In this document: positions 8,970-16,678 of the stretch, in pieces
How positions within the stretch are numbered: the stretch's first letter is position 1
Layout of the letters: each line of letters opens with the position of its first letter
Source: Candidatus Magasanikiibacteriota bacterium
GTDB taxonomy: Bacteria; Patescibacteriota; Patescibacteriia; Magasanikbacterales; GWA2-37-8
NCBI GenBank assembly: GCA_023246715.1
Contig: JAHFHZ010000008.1
Span: forward strand, 1 to 38,491
Direction: 5' to 3'
Length of the DNA stretch: 38,491 bases
Position numbers and translations under genes: made by a program
The notes under the pieces: generated by a model
Databases searched by the model: none
What the model was told of the DNA's origin: nothing
The model's input: the letters and a program-made list of their open reading frames with translations, nothing else

Positions 8970-8981
8970 TAACGATCGTTA
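8970..8981. promoter_or_regulatory. Palindrome at the start of the sigma-factor transcript
   Basis: TAACGATCGTTA is a perfect 12-bp palindrome immediately downstream of the predicted -10 box and close to the expected transcription start. That position suits a repressor site or an autoregulatory element, but no binding protein is known. Confidence 0.4.
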
Positions 8982-8982
8982 G

Positions 8983-9012
8983 TATATAAGGATAATGCGG
9001 AAAGAGAGTCAA
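8983..9012 (-). promoter_or_regulatory. Promoter of the ECF sigma factor gene
   Basis: On the minus strand TTGACT (9012-9007) and TATATA (8988-8983) are 18 bases apart. This looks like a housekeeping promoter and not an ECF promoter, so the sigma gene may be made constitutively and held in check by its partner. Confidence 0.6.
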
Positions 9013-9105
9013 ATGTTACAGGTTACGTTGGTTCATAACTTTTGCTGCAAAAACTGGCTATAACTTTAAAAATGCCCTTTCAGGCATCTTTAAAAGTATA
9101 CTGCG

Positions 9106-9177
9106 TGCTCTCACCAGGAGTCGAACCTGGATCTTCAGCTTCGGAGGCTAATGTCCTATCCATTGAACGATGAGAGC
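9106..9177 (-). tRNA. tRNA-Arg (anticodon CCG)
   Basis: The 72 bases fold as a full cloverleaf: acceptor GCTCTCA/TGAGAGC, D stem GTTC/GGAC, anticodon stem TTAGC/GCTGA with loop CTCCGAA, T stem CCAGG/CCTGG with loop TTCGACT, and discriminator A. The anticodon CCG reads CGG arginine codons. No CCA is encoded. Confidence 0.95.
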
Positions 9178-9191
9178 AAAAATTGCTTATT

Positions 9192-10217
9192 TTAGAACCA
9201 GCGACGAATGACGCGCAATAACTGATACATCCTATATTTTCCTGGGGTTAAAATCAAGTCGTACGTCCCGGGAGCTTCCCACGCCCGCCCCCCAAAACCC
9301 AATTTAAATCGAGTCACACCGGCATATTGATGTTTGGGATCGTAAGCACGTTCATCTTCCTCTTTTTTTTCCGCTTGTGGTTGATCTGCCTGGGGCGCGA
9401 TGCCAAAAAAATCATAATAACGATACCCCAGCGTCTTGGCCGCCTGAATCGCCTCCCATTGCAATAAATACGGCGCCATCAACGCGCGGTAACGATAATC
9501 CGACGCTCCATATAAATACGTCATCGTATCGCCAAAATCAACCAGCACAACTGTGGCGATCGGCGTATTTTTTACCCGAGCAATCAACTGTCGAGCAAAG
9601 GCCGAGCCGAGGACCTGTTCATAATGGGCGCGTTCATGCAACCGGAAGCCATCACGCTCGGCCGTAGTCTGACTCAGCTGCAAAAAAAGTTCTAAATTTT
9701 TTTCTTCCGTAATCTGAATATTTTTTTTCTCGGCCAGTCGAATATTATATCTGGTTTTGGAATGCATTCTCTCTAAAAGTAAATCTGTTGATAACCCTAA
9801 ATCAATCAAGGTAGTCGCGCGTGGATTTACATCGTTTGCTTTGATCAAACGCGCGTCACGAGCCGGTAAAAAACTATTCGCTTTCGGTTCAAATCGAAAA
9901 AACAAAATACCCTTTTTTCGCAAATAATCACAAAACACACTATACACCCGCTCCCGTTGACTCGCCTCATGTTCCGCGCTAACAAACACCGGTCCGCGCG
10001 GACAAAAAGCATAACTCCAACCAAAAGGTAGTCTTTGGTAGACCAGTTGAGCCAAAGCGATCAACTGCTTGTCTTGCGTAAACACCAAACGCTCCACCAA
10101 CTTTCCTTCCGCGGCCAAAATATCACCCCATTCAAAACAATGGGTAAAATACCAACCAGAAACTCCCTTCAAAGCGGCGTTCCAGGCCTTTTGATCTGTA
10201 CCAAGCTGAAGTTGCAT
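9192..10217 (-). CDS. FemX/FemAB-type peptidyltransferase (peptidoglycan bridge formation)
   Basis: These 341 residues match the FemABX family, which adds amino acids from aminoacyl-tRNA to the peptidoglycan precursor stem peptide. The two GNAT-like halves are recognisable, with KTRYNIRLAEKKN in the first and TMTYLYGASDYRYRALMAPYLLQWEAI and the motif YRYYDFFGI in the second; the end GVTRFKLGFGG is typical. The ORF track begins at 10295, but that start runs into the divergent rpmF promoter. The ATG at 10217 is preceded by a promoter whose start point would fall at or next to the ATG, so the message is probably leaderless. A tRNA-Arg lies just downstream. Confidence 0.9.
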   Translation of the reverse strand: MQLQLGTDQKAWNAALKGVSGWYFTHCFEWGDILAAEGKLVERLVFTQDKQLIALAQLVYQRLPFGWSYAFCPRGPVFVSAEHEASQRERVYSVFCDYLRKKGILFFRFEPKANSFLPARDARLIKANDVNPRATTLIDLGLSTDLLLERMHSKTRYNIRLAEKKNIQITEEKNLELFLQLSQTTAERDGFRLHERAHYEQVLGSAFARQLIARVKNTPIATVVLVDFGDTMTYLYGASDYRYRALMAPYLLQWEAIQAAKTLGYRYYDFFGIAPQADQPQAEKKEEDERAYDPKHQYAGVTRFKLGFGGRAWEAPGTYDLILTPGKYRMYQLLRVIRRWF

Positions 10218-10224
10218 AGGCCAA

Positions 10225-10253
10225 AGTATATCGTAACAAAGCCAAAAAAGCAA
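10225..10253 (-). promoter_or_regulatory. Promoter of the FemX-like gene, probably leaderless
   Basis: On the minus strand TTGCTT (10253-10248) and TATACT (10230-10225) are 17 bases apart. The -10 box ends only seven bases before the ATG at 10217, so transcription should start at the start codon itself. Confidence 0.65.
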
Positions 10254-10288
10254 TTTTGGAGCCTCGGCGGACAGATCCGCAACAGCTC

Positions 10289-10317
10289 TTGTCAAAACTA
10301 ACCAACTATAGTATACT
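10289..10317 (+). promoter_or_regulatory. Promoter of the rpmF-nusB-rnc cluster
   Basis: TTGTCA (10289-10294) and TATACT (10312-10317) with a 17-base spacer form a near-consensus sigma-70 promoter. It is divergent from the FemX promoter, with the two -35 boxes about 36 bases apart. Confidence 0.8.
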
Positions 10318-10392
10318 AGTCGGTGTTTCCCTGCTTGCCGGGCCTATTCGGCCCCGCCGAAACAAATTTTACCATTTTAACTTTATTGAGCT

Positions 10393-10605
10393 ATGGGTCT
10401 TCCCGGTCATCGCCGCACTTCTGGTGACAAACGCCGCCGTGCCGCGCACTTCGCCTTAAAAGAAAACTCCCTGGGAGTTTGTGCCAAATGCGGCAAAACT
10501 GTTCTGCCGCATCGCGTCTGTGCTTTCTGCGGAAACTACAAAGGCCGCCAGGTTATCAAAAAAAATGAAAAGAAATTAGCTAAAAAAAGCACGGCCAAAA
10601 AATAA
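10393..10605 (+). CDS. rpmF: 50S ribosomal protein L32
   Basis: L32 is a small protein of the large ribosomal subunit. The 70 residues show the conserved start with GHRRTSGDKRRRAAH and a zinc ribbon made of CAKC (about residue 30) and CAFC (about residue 43). This is the four-cysteine, zinc-binding form. The Lys-rich tail AKKSTAKK is longer than in many bacteria. It heads a translation and RNA-processing cluster with nusB and rnc, behind a strong promoter. Confidence 0.95.
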   Translation: MGLPGHRRTSGDKRRRAAHFALKENSLGVCAKCGKTVLPHRVCAFCGNYKGRQVIKKNEKKLAKKSTAKK

Positions 10606-10640
10606 CCAGCGGATTTAAAAAATCCTAGTCGTTGTTCATT

Positions 10641-11117
10641 ATGTCAAATCGACATCTTTCGCGCAGCATTGCGATGCAATCTCTTTTCGAGTGGGATTTT
10701 CGCGGCCAACCGACGGCGGGCTTACCGGCGATTGTCGAACATAATCTGGTTGAATTTGGCCCCGGCATCGATAATGCCGACTTCACCACCAGTATTATTG
10801 ATGGCGTAATAGAACACCTGAGCGAAATCGATACGCTCATCGCGCAATACGCCCCCAGCTGGCCGATCAGCCAAATCACCCTGGTAGATCGAAATATTCT
10901 ACGCATTGGCGTCTACGAACTTAAATTCGCTAAAAACATGCCGCCGAAAGTGGCTATTAACGAAGCAATCGAGATGGCCAAAAATTTTGGCGGCCCGTCT
11001 TCGGGCAAATTTATCAACGGGGTACTCGGATCAATGTACAACGACACCCTAAAAGAGCAGGGCCCAGCCCCGTCTACCGCCAACGCCGAGTCAACACCAG
11101 CCGCCCCTGCAAACTAA
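10641..11117 (+). CDS. nusB: Transcription antitermination protein NusB
   Basis: NusB binds boxA RNA with S10 (NusE) and supports antitermination on rRNA operons. The 158 residues have the family's all-helical pattern: [14 protein letters not shown] at the N-terminus, [16 protein letters not shown] and [30 protein letters not shown], which is the best-conserved region of the family. A TTG at 10632 is possible, but the ATG at 10641 gives the usual start (MSNRHLSRS). A low-complexity Ala/Pro/Ser tail follows the domain. It lies between rpmF and rnc, and the window also carries the rRNA operon it would serve. Confidence 0.95.
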   Translation: MSNRHLSRSIAMQSLFEWDFRGQPTAGLPAIVEHNLVEFGPGIDNADFTTSIIDGVIEHLSEIDTLIAQYAPSWPISQITLVDRNILRIGVYELKFAKNMPPKVAINEAIEMAKNFGGPSSGKFINGVLGSMYNDTLKEQGPAPSTANAESTPAAPAN

Positions 11118-11204
11118 ATTAATTTTCATTTATCGCTTGTCGCTCGTCGCTTAGCCCCCGGGTTTAAACGGCGCACGATACGCGGCAAACCACACTTCTT
11201 GAGT

Positions 11205-11978
11205 ATGAATTTCACCTACGATCAATTACCCGAAATCGCCGAAAAAAACTTCCGCAGCCTCGAAGAAAAAATTAGCCTCCCCTTCATCAACCCCGCCTAT
11301 CTGGTGCAAGCTTTTGTGCACCGCTCCTACCTCAACGAACATCATGATTTTCCCCTCGGTCAAAATGAACGCCTGGAATTTCTCGGCGATGCTGTTTTGG
11401 AATTAGTCGTCACTGAATATCTTTTCAATGAATATTCCAATCCCGAAGGCGAACTCACCAACTGGCGCGCCGCGTTGGTGAACGCTAAAATGCTCGCTGG
11501 TATTGCCTACGAAACGGGCATGGAACCTTACTTGTTCCTCAGCCACGGCGAAGCAAAAGATGCCGGCACCAAGGCTCGCGACTATATTATGGCCAATGCT
11601 TTTGAAGCGTTGATTGGCGCTATTTATCTGGACCAAGGCTACGATCTGGCCCGGCAATTTGTGACGCGCTGGGTATTATCGCGCCTGCCAAACGTGTTGG
11701 AAGAAGGCTTATATATGGATGCCAAGAGCCGCTTCCAGGAAGCTGCCCAAGAATTGCTCGGGGTCACCCCCACCTACAAAGTACTTCACGAAGAAGGCCC
11801 GGATCACGCCAAGCAATTCAAGGTAGGCGTATTTGTGGATCGTGAATTAGTGGCCGCCGGGCTTGGTAGCAGCAAACAAGAAGCCCAAACCGAAGCCGCC
11901 GAAAACGCCTTAAAAGTAAAAGGCTGGAAAGGCCCCAAGGTGAATATCATGAAACGTTCCGCCGGCGGTCCGCTCTAA
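11205..11978 (+). CDS. rnc: Ribonuclease III
   Basis: RNase III cuts double-stranded RNA, notably the stems around 16S and 23S rRNA precursors. The 257 residues contain the catalytic signature NERLEFLGDAVLEL and the second acidic cluster in NAFEALIGAIYLDQG, then a double-stranded-RNA-binding domain from about residue 160 (DAKSRFQEAAQELLG through GSSKQEAQTEAAENAL). The ATG at 11205 is preferred over the TTG at 11199. The start is about 90 bases after nusB. The tRNA-Lys gene follows only 17 bases after the stop, so it may be cut out of the same transcript. Confidence 0.97.
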   Translation: MNFTYDQLPEIAEKNFRSLEEKISLPFINPAYLVQAFVHRSYLNEHHDFPLGQNERLEFLGDAVLELVVTEYLFNEYSNPEGELTNWRAALVNAKMLAGIAYETGMEPYLFLSHGEAKDAGTKARDYIMANAFEALIGAIYLDQGYDLARQFVTRWVLSRLPNVLEEGLYMDAKSRFQEAAQELLGVTPTYKVLHEEGPDHAKQFKVGVFVDRELVAAGLGSSKQEAQTEAAENALKVKGWKGPKVNIMKRSAGGPL

Positions 11979-11995
11979 GCGGGAACGCCAGCCAT

Positions 11996-12071
11996 GGATC
12001 GGTAGCTCAGCTGGTAGAGCAGGGGCCTCTTAAGCCCAAGGTCCCGGGTTCGATCCCCGGCCGATCCACCA
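11996..12071 (+). tRNA. tRNA-Lys (anticodon CTT), CCA encoded
   Basis: The cloverleaf has acceptor GGATCGG/CCGATCC, D arm GCTC..GAGC, anticodon loop CCTCTTAA giving CTT, T stem CCGGG/CCCGG with loop TTCGATC, discriminator A and an encoded CCA. The first pair of the anticodon stem (G27-A43) is mismatched. The other two tRNA genes here do not encode CCA. Confidence 0.92.
12048..12069 (+). repeat. Direct repeat, copy 1 (inside tRNA-Lys 3' end)
   Basis: The 22-base 3' segment of tRNA-Lys starting GTTCGATCCCC and ending GATCCAC recurs exactly at 12187-12208. It covers the T loop, the 3' T-stem strand and the acceptor 3' strand. Confidence 0.9.
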
Positions 12072-12101
12072 CGATAATATTAAAAATCGAACAAAGGGGT
12101 G

Positions 12102-12121
12102 GTGGGGGAAATTTCCCCCAC
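12102..12121. repeat. 20-base perfect palindrome
   Basis: GTGGGGGAAA joined to TTTCCCCCAC is a perfect palindrome between the two copies of the tRNA-Lys 3' end. It is followed by imperfect GC-rich repeats. It is too symmetrical to be a typical loop-bearing terminator and has no T run. Confidence 0.6.
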
Positions 12122-12186
12122 ATTCCCGAGGAAGGGTTTTGGGAAACCCGAAGGTTTTCCAAGGCGCAGCGAGGAACGAGCGAGCA

Positions 12187-12208
12187 GTTCGATCCCCGGC
12201 CGATCCAC
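12187..12208 (+). repeat. Direct repeat, copy 2 (tRNA-Lys 3' end fragment)
   Basis: This is an exact 22-base copy of the tRNA-Lys 3' end, about 139 bases after the first copy, followed by similar ACGA sequence. Such a copy is what site-specific integration into a tRNA gene leaves behind, but no integrase gene is present. Confidence 0.75.
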
Positions 12209-12244
12209 ACGAAAAAATAATCTCAAGTTGATAGAACAAAATAT

Positions 12245-12766
12245 ATGCTCAATTATATTATCCTTGCTATATTCGCGGCGATATTTGCCGCACTCGTCTT
12301 CCTAGCTCGTAAAGCGACGCTCGATCAATTGCCGCTGTTACCCGACGAGAAAACCTTATTTACAGAAGACAATGTCCGCGTTGAGAGCACTTTTCGAGGC
12401 GGCAACCGGATCAAAACCATCTATCCACGCTGTCATATTGTAGTAACCAATAAACGTATCGCCATCACCCAGCCCATCTGGCTGAGAAAAAATAAATTCG
12501 TCCTACATCAAGTAATTAACTATACGGACCCAAGTGTGACCCTTGATCCGAGCGATCTCATGGGCGGATTCTTGTTTAAAGGCGGGTATATGACGCTACC
12601 AAGCAATGTAGAAAATATGAAACTCACCAGTATTGACAACAAGACAAGGTTCGAAATCACGATCCCCTTTCCGAATCATGGCCCACTATTTAACGCTGAA
12701 CCAAAATTCACTCTCTTCACGAATAATAAAGAAGAATATCAAAAGCATCTCGCTCTGCGCGCGTAA
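12245..12766 (+). CDS. Membrane-anchored protein, possibly PH-like (bPH) fold
   Basis: This 173-residue protein is not assigned to a named family with certainty. Residues 3-20 form a hydrophobic anchor (YIILAIFAAIFAALVFLA). The rest is soluble and beta-rich, with PRCHIVVTNKRIAI, a pattern like the strands of bacterial PH domains in which a strand ends VTNKRI. There is no catalytic motif. It lies between tRNA-Lys and tRNA-Arg, eight bases upstream of the latter. Base use resembles the chromosomal genes. Confidence 0.6.
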   Translation: MLNYIILAIFAAIFAALVFLARKATLDQLPLLPDEKTLFTEDNVRVESTFRGGNRIKTIYPRCHIVVTNKRIAITQPIWLRKNKFVLHQVINYTDPSVTLDPSDLMGGFLFKGGYMTLPSNVENMKLTSIDNKTRFEITIPFPNHGPLFNAEPKFTLFTNNKEEYQKHLALRA

Positions 12767-12774
12767 TACACATT

Positions 12775-12846
12775 GCCCCTGTCGTTCAACGGATAGGACA
12801 ACAGCCTTCGAAGCTGTATATGTGGGTTCGATTCCTGCCGGGGGCA
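12775..12846 (+). tRNA. tRNA-Arg (anticodon TCG)
   Basis: The fold is complete: acceptor GCCCCTG/CGGGGGC, D stem GTTC/GGAC, anticodon stem ACAGC/GCTGT with loop CTTCGAA giving TCG, T stem GTGGG/CCTGC with one G-U and one U-G pair, and discriminator A. It reads CGA arginine codons. It marks the left border of the accessory island with the Fic and primase-helicase genes. Confidence 0.95.
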
Positions 12847-12899
12847 CTAATAAGCTTTCAATTACGAAACTCCCCACTACCTCCAAAATTGAGTATAAT

Positions 12900-12925
12900 A
12901 AAAGACACCCGCAAGGGTGTCTTTT
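12900..12925. terminator. Rho-independent terminator after tRNA-Arg(TCG)
   Basis: AAAAGACACCC and GGGTGTCTTTT form an 11-bp stem with a GCAA loop. A and T runs are part of the stem, so it can work in both directions. Confidence 0.85.
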
Positions 12926-12947
12926 ACATTCAACTGACCGTACGTTC

Positions 12948-13100
12948 ATGGAGACACTGGTCTTCAAAAAACTCCAGGCAGTTGTCACACAACTTAACCA
13001 TCAATTTCGGTTGGTGCCACGGGAAACGCGCACCACTGGTCGACCGAAAAAGATTTCTCGGATTGCGAATTTTGTGCAAATAAGTGATGGGGATAACTAA
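12948..13100 (+). CDS. 50-residue ORF, possible N-terminal fragment of a transposase
   Basis: The ATG at 12948 opens 50 codons. The sequence has a helical start (METLVFKKLQAVVTQLNHQF) and then TGRPKKISR, a basic Gly-Arg-Pro segment of the type that precedes the DDE domain in several transposase families. The reading frame stops soon afterwards, so if the assignment is right this is a truncated remnant. There is no clear ribosome binding site. It may equally be a chance ORF. Confidence 0.3.
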   Translation: METLVFKKLQAVVTQLNHQFRLVPRETRTTGRPKKISRIANFVQISDGDN

Positions 13101-13206
13101 TTGAACCACTCTGGGCTACAAGACCCAGAGAAAGAATGAAGCTTATAAAGTTAGTGTTCGACTTGAAAGTCGCCATACTTGCCAGACCGCAAACTTTTAT
13201 TATGAT

Positions 13207-13235
13207 TTGACATATTTAAGTTTTACTGCTAAACT
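13207..13235 (+). promoter_or_regulatory. Promoter of the Fic gene
   Basis: A perfect TTGACA (13207-13212) is followed after 17 bases by TAAACT (13230-13235). The start codon is 32 bases further on, so a short leader is expected. Confidence 0.75.
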
Positions 13236-13267
13236 TTAAATATAAAACTTCTTATTTAAATTTTACT

Positions 13268-14398
13268 ATGCCAACCAAATTTCAAGCTGGCGTCTACAGG
13301 CAGCAAAGTGACTACCAAAGCTTTGCGCCAACCACAGTTAATAATTCTTTCGGCTGGTCCGATCCTAAAATCGATGTACTACTCGAAAACGCTACTCGAT
13401 GGCTCGGTGAATTAAACGCTTATTCCCTTTTGGTTCCGGATGTAGATTTTTTTATCCACATGCATATTTTGAAAGAAGCAACCACCTCAAGTCGCATTGA
13501 AGGCACCAAAACTAATATGGACGAAGCGGTATTACCAAAAGAAGAAGTTGCCCCTGAAAAACGTGACGACTGGGCTGAAGTACAAAACTACACGCACGCC
13601 ATGAATTTTGCCATTAATGAATTACAAAATCTGCCGCTATCCATACGACTCTTGCGAGAAACACATAAAATTCTACTCTCTGGCGTTCGCGGTAAACACA
13701 AACAACCAGGTAAAATTCGCTCAAGCCAAAATTGGATTAGTGGGGCTACTATTAAAGACGCTATTTTTGTACCACCACATCCTAACGAAGTGCCTGAACT
13801 TTTAAGTGATCTCGAAAAATTCTGGCATAACAAAAAAATTGATGTGCCACACCTTATCAGAATCGCTCTGAGTCATTATCAATTTGAAACCATTCACCCG
13901 TTTCTTGATGGAAACGGTCGTGTTGGCAGGCTTCTTATTACGCTTTATTTTGTCTCAAACGGGATACTCAAAAAACCCACCCTCTACCTATCGGCTTTCT
14001 TCGCGCGTCACCGTGGTGAATACTATGACGCCTTAACAGCCGTACGAACTACCGGCGACATCGAACATTGGATTAAATTCTTCTTGGTTGGTGTGGCTAA
14101 AACCGCTAAAAGCGGCGCAGAAACTTTTGAAAAAATCATTGTGCTTAGACACCGCTCGGAAAAAAAGCTGCTGAAGCTCGGACGCCGCGCCAAGATTGGG
14201 CAAGAACTCTTAAAATTACTCTACTCACGACCAATTATGAACACAAAACAAGTGGCGAAAAATTTAAAGATATCCACTGTTTCGGCAAACTCCCTTGCGA
14301 GCCAATTCCAAACCATTGGCATCTTAAAAGAAACAACCGGCTTTAAACGTAACCGATTATTTGCATTTACCGAATACTTACAGTTGTTTGGAAAGTAA
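13268..14398 (+). CDS. Fic family protein with inhibitory helix and C-terminal winged helix
   Basis: Fic proteins transfer AMP (or a related group) from a nucleotide to hydroxyl side chains of target proteins. The 376 residues contain an intact active site, [12 protein letters not shown] at 210-221, with the catalytic His, the phosphate-binding GNG and both arginines. The flap FVPPHP lies around 168-172. The N-terminal motif S74xxxE78-G79 in TSSRIEGT is the inhibitory helix of class II Fic proteins, which suggests self-inhibition in the resting state. The last 80 residues look like a winged helix ([20 protein letters not shown]), usual for this subgroup. It stands 29 bases upstream of the primase-helicase gene and probably shares its transcript. 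The target is unknown. Confidence 0.93.
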   Translation: MPTKFQAGVYRQQSDYQSFAPTTVNNSFGWSDPKIDVLLENATRWLGELNAYSLLVPDVDFFIHMHILKEATTSSRIEGTKTNMDEAVLPKEEVAPEKRDDWAEVQNYTHAMNFAINELQNLPLSIRLLRETHKILLSGVRGKHKQPGKIRSSQNWISGATIKDAIFVPPHPNEVPELLSDLEKFWHNKKIDVPHLIRIALSHYQFETIHPFLDGNGRVGRLLITLYFVSNGILKKPTLYLSAFFARHRGEYYDALTAVRTTGDIEHWIKFFLVGVAKTAKSGAETFEKIIVLRHRSEKKLLKLGRRAKIGQELLKLLYSRPIMNTKQVAKNLKISTVSANSLASQFQTIGILKETTGFKRNRLFAFTEYLQLFGK

Positions 14399-14427
14399 TT
14401 TAAGAGAGGTGGTAAGAGTAAAGCCGT

Positions 14428-16593
14428 ATGACTTTAACACCACAAGAAAAAATATCTCTATTTGGCGCGCTATTCAAAGGTCGTGCCGATGTTTATGCCC
14501 AACATTGGGTATCGTGGGATGGCCAAAAACAGGGCTGGTTTCCTGTACATACTGATCGTACAAATACTACTTATGTGCCACTCACTGATGATGTGCTGGA
14601 AGAACATCTGCGCGGCAATAAAATAATCGGCGTTTATACGCTGTTGATTGACAATACATCCTGGTTTGTAGCGGCCGATTTCGATGGAGATACATGGCGC
14701 AAAGAAGTTAGGTCTCTTTTATCTCTTTGTAAGGAATATAATTTACCAACCTACGTTGAACGTTCACGCTCCGGTAATGGTGCGCCTGTCTGGTGGTTTT
14801 TTGAGACGCCTTATCTGGCAGCTAAAAGTCGGCTGATTTTTTTACATCTACTGAAACTATCTAGTGCTATTGACGCGCTAGATAGCGAGGAAAGTTTTGA
14901 TCGCGTTTTCCCAAATCAGGATTATCTGTCGGGTAAAGGCCTTGGCAATCTAATCGCCCTGCCGCTTCAAGGCAACGCACGAAAACAGGACAACACCGTA
15001 TTTCTTGATCCAGAACATGACTTTACGCCGCACACCGACCAATGGTTCTTGCTTAAAATAATTCAACGCATATCTAGTAGTCGCATGGACGAGCTACACG
15101 CTACATTTATTGAGCAGAAGAAGAAAACAACAACGTATGTCGCTCACTATACCGGAACGGATTTGCCCATAACAATTGGAACTCACGTCACCGTTCCCAA
15201 GAGCTACATTTTTAAAGAATTAGCCAACTTTTTAGGGAAACATCTTAATTTTTTTAACACTGAGTATGCGGTCAAGCAACGAATGGGACTGCCTACTTTT
15301 GGTACTGAGCGCTATTTTAAAACCATTGAAAAAAATAACGAGAACATATTGCTTCCGCGAGGGTTTCTGTCGACGCTCCTTAACTACCTCAAAGAACAGA
15401 ACGTGCCATTTGTCATTTTTGATCAGCGTTATAAGTCGAGCCCGATAAAATATTTATTTTCTTGCTCACTCTTTGATTATCAGTCTGTGGCAGTCAATGC
15501 TTTTACTAATAAAGATTCCGGCATTTTAGTTGCCCCGCCTGGTTCCGGTAAAACGATTATGGGCTTAGCTCTAGTAGCAGAGAAAAAACAACCTGCCTTG
15601 ATTTTAGTTCACCGCAAACAAATCGCGAATCAGTGGGTGGAGCGCATTGAAAATTTTCTTAACATCCCCAAGAAAAAAATCGGCCAGGTTGTTGGAACAA
15701 AGAAGAAAGCACAGCTACCTATTACCGTCGCCATGGTGCAAAGTTTAGCGCGACTTGATTCGCTAGAAGATTTGGCTAATCAATTCGGCACGGTAATCGT
15801 TGATGAGTGTCACCACATGCCGGCCAAAATGTTCCGTGCCGTAATAACTAAACTCAAACCGCAGTATCTTTACGGCCTTACCGCCACACCCAATCGCAAG
15901 CATAACGATGAAAGACTCATTTTTATTTATCTCGGCGAGATTATCCATGAAGTGGAGCATCAACCAAAACCAAATTTACTGCAGAAGACTGTGGCCGCCG
16001 AGCCGCTAATCACTAATCCGTCGGTATCCATAATTGTTCGCGGCACTACATTATCATTCCCTTTCAAAATATCGGCTCGAAATTATCAACCGGCAATCAA
16101 GTCGCTCTGCTTTGACACGGCTCGTAATCAGCAAATTATTACCGACATCATCGCTGTGGCAAAGGTTGGTAAAAAATGTTTGGTACTTACAGAACGCAAA
16201 GAACATGTCGATTTACTTACTGAATATTTGAAATATGATTTTGAAGTTATATCAATGACCGGCGATCTCTCGGCCAGTAAGAAAAGGGATAAAGAAAAAC
16301 AAATTTTATCCGGGCATTTTCAGATTATCTTGGCTACGGGACAGCTCGTGGGCGAAGGCGTTCACTTTCCGCATTTGGATGCCTTATTTTTAGTATATCC
16401 ATTTTCTTTTGAAGGCAAGCTTACCCAATATATTGGACGAATTCTGCACAGTGATAGCACGACGAAGACGGTTTATGATTATTGTGATGAACTGGTGCCA
16501 TACTTTGATCGGATGTACAAAAAACGACAGAAGTTTTATGATAAGCATTACCTACAACCTAAACTACTGTGGCCTGCTCAAAGCAATGCGTGA
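14428..16593 (+). CDS. TOTE-type archaeo-eukaryotic primase fused to SF2 helicase
   Basis: This 721-residue protein joins two enzymes. Residues about 10-230 match the primase domain described for TOTE conflict systems: VAADFDGD supplies the metal-binding Asp84 and Asp86, and SRSGNGAP at 113-120 corresponds to the family's SGNGxH motif. Here Pro120 stands where a His is expected. Residues about 345-700 form an SF2 helicase: Walker A PPGSGKT (370-376), DECH box (459-462), TATPNR (485-490) and motif VI QYIGRILHS near the C-terminus. Known homologues are thought to act in defence against mobile DNA. It lies directly after the Fic gene and before a terminator, in a segment bordered by a tRNA gene and a dead transposase. 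The assignment of the primase half rests on motif recall, the helicase half is clear. Confidence 0.85.
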   Translation: MTLTPQEKISLFGALFKGRADVYAQHWVSWDGQKQGWFPVHTDRTNTTYVPLTDDVLEEHLRGNKIIGVYTLLIDNTSWFVAADFDGDTWRKEVRSLLSLCKEYNLPTYVERSRSGNGAPVWWFFETPYLAAKSRLIFLHLLKLSSAIDALDSEESFDRVFPNQDYLSGKGLGNLIALPLQGNARKQDNTVFLDPEHDFTPHTDQWFLLKIIQRISSSRMDELHATFIEQKKKTTTYVAHYTGTDLPITIGTHVTVPKSYIFKELANFLGKHLNFFNTEYAVKQRMGLPTFGTERYFKTIEKNNENILLPRGFLSTLLNYLKEQNVPFVIFDQRYKSSPIKYLFSCSLFDYQSVAVNAFTNKDSGILVAPPGSGKTIMGLALVAEKKQPALILVHRKQIANQWVERIENFLNIPKKKIGQVVGTKKKAQLPITVAMVQSLARLDSLEDLANQFGTVIVDECHHMPAKMFRAVITKLKPQYLYGLTATPNRKHNDERLIFIYLGEIIHEVEHQPKPNLLQKTVAAEPLITNPSVSIIVRGTTLSFPFKISARNYQPAIKSLCFDTARNQQIITDIIAVAKVGKKCLVLTERKEHVDLLTEYLKYDFEVISMTGDLSASKKRDKEKQILSGHFQIILATGQLVGEGVHFPHLDALFLVYPFSFEGKLTQYIGRILHSDSTTKTVYDYCDELVPYFDRMYKKRQKFYDKHYLQPKLLWPAQSNA

Positions 16594-16637
16594 TAAAAGG
16601 TTAGAGCTTGAATTGTGCGCTTTTACCTGAAAAAAAT

Positions 16638-16670
16638 AAAAAGCTCAACCACTTTTTGGTTGAGCTTTTT
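16638..16670 (+). terminator. Rho-independent terminator after the primase-helicase
   Basis: AAAAAGCTCAACCA pairs with TGGTTGAGCTTTTT across a 5-base loop, a 14-bp stem ending in a T run. It closes the Fic/primase-helicase unit. Confidence 0.9.
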
Positions 16671-16678
16671 CCTGTTTG

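Noticed and set aside
12007-12239. Two minus-strand ORFs over tRNA-Lys
   Set aside because: They read through the antisense of the tRNA and its partial copy, which is typical of spurious annotations.
13080-13200. Possible tRNA remnant on the minus strand
   Set aside because: CTCTGGG and CCCAGAG make a good stem and part resembles a tRNA 5' half, but no full cloverleaf or T loop can be built.
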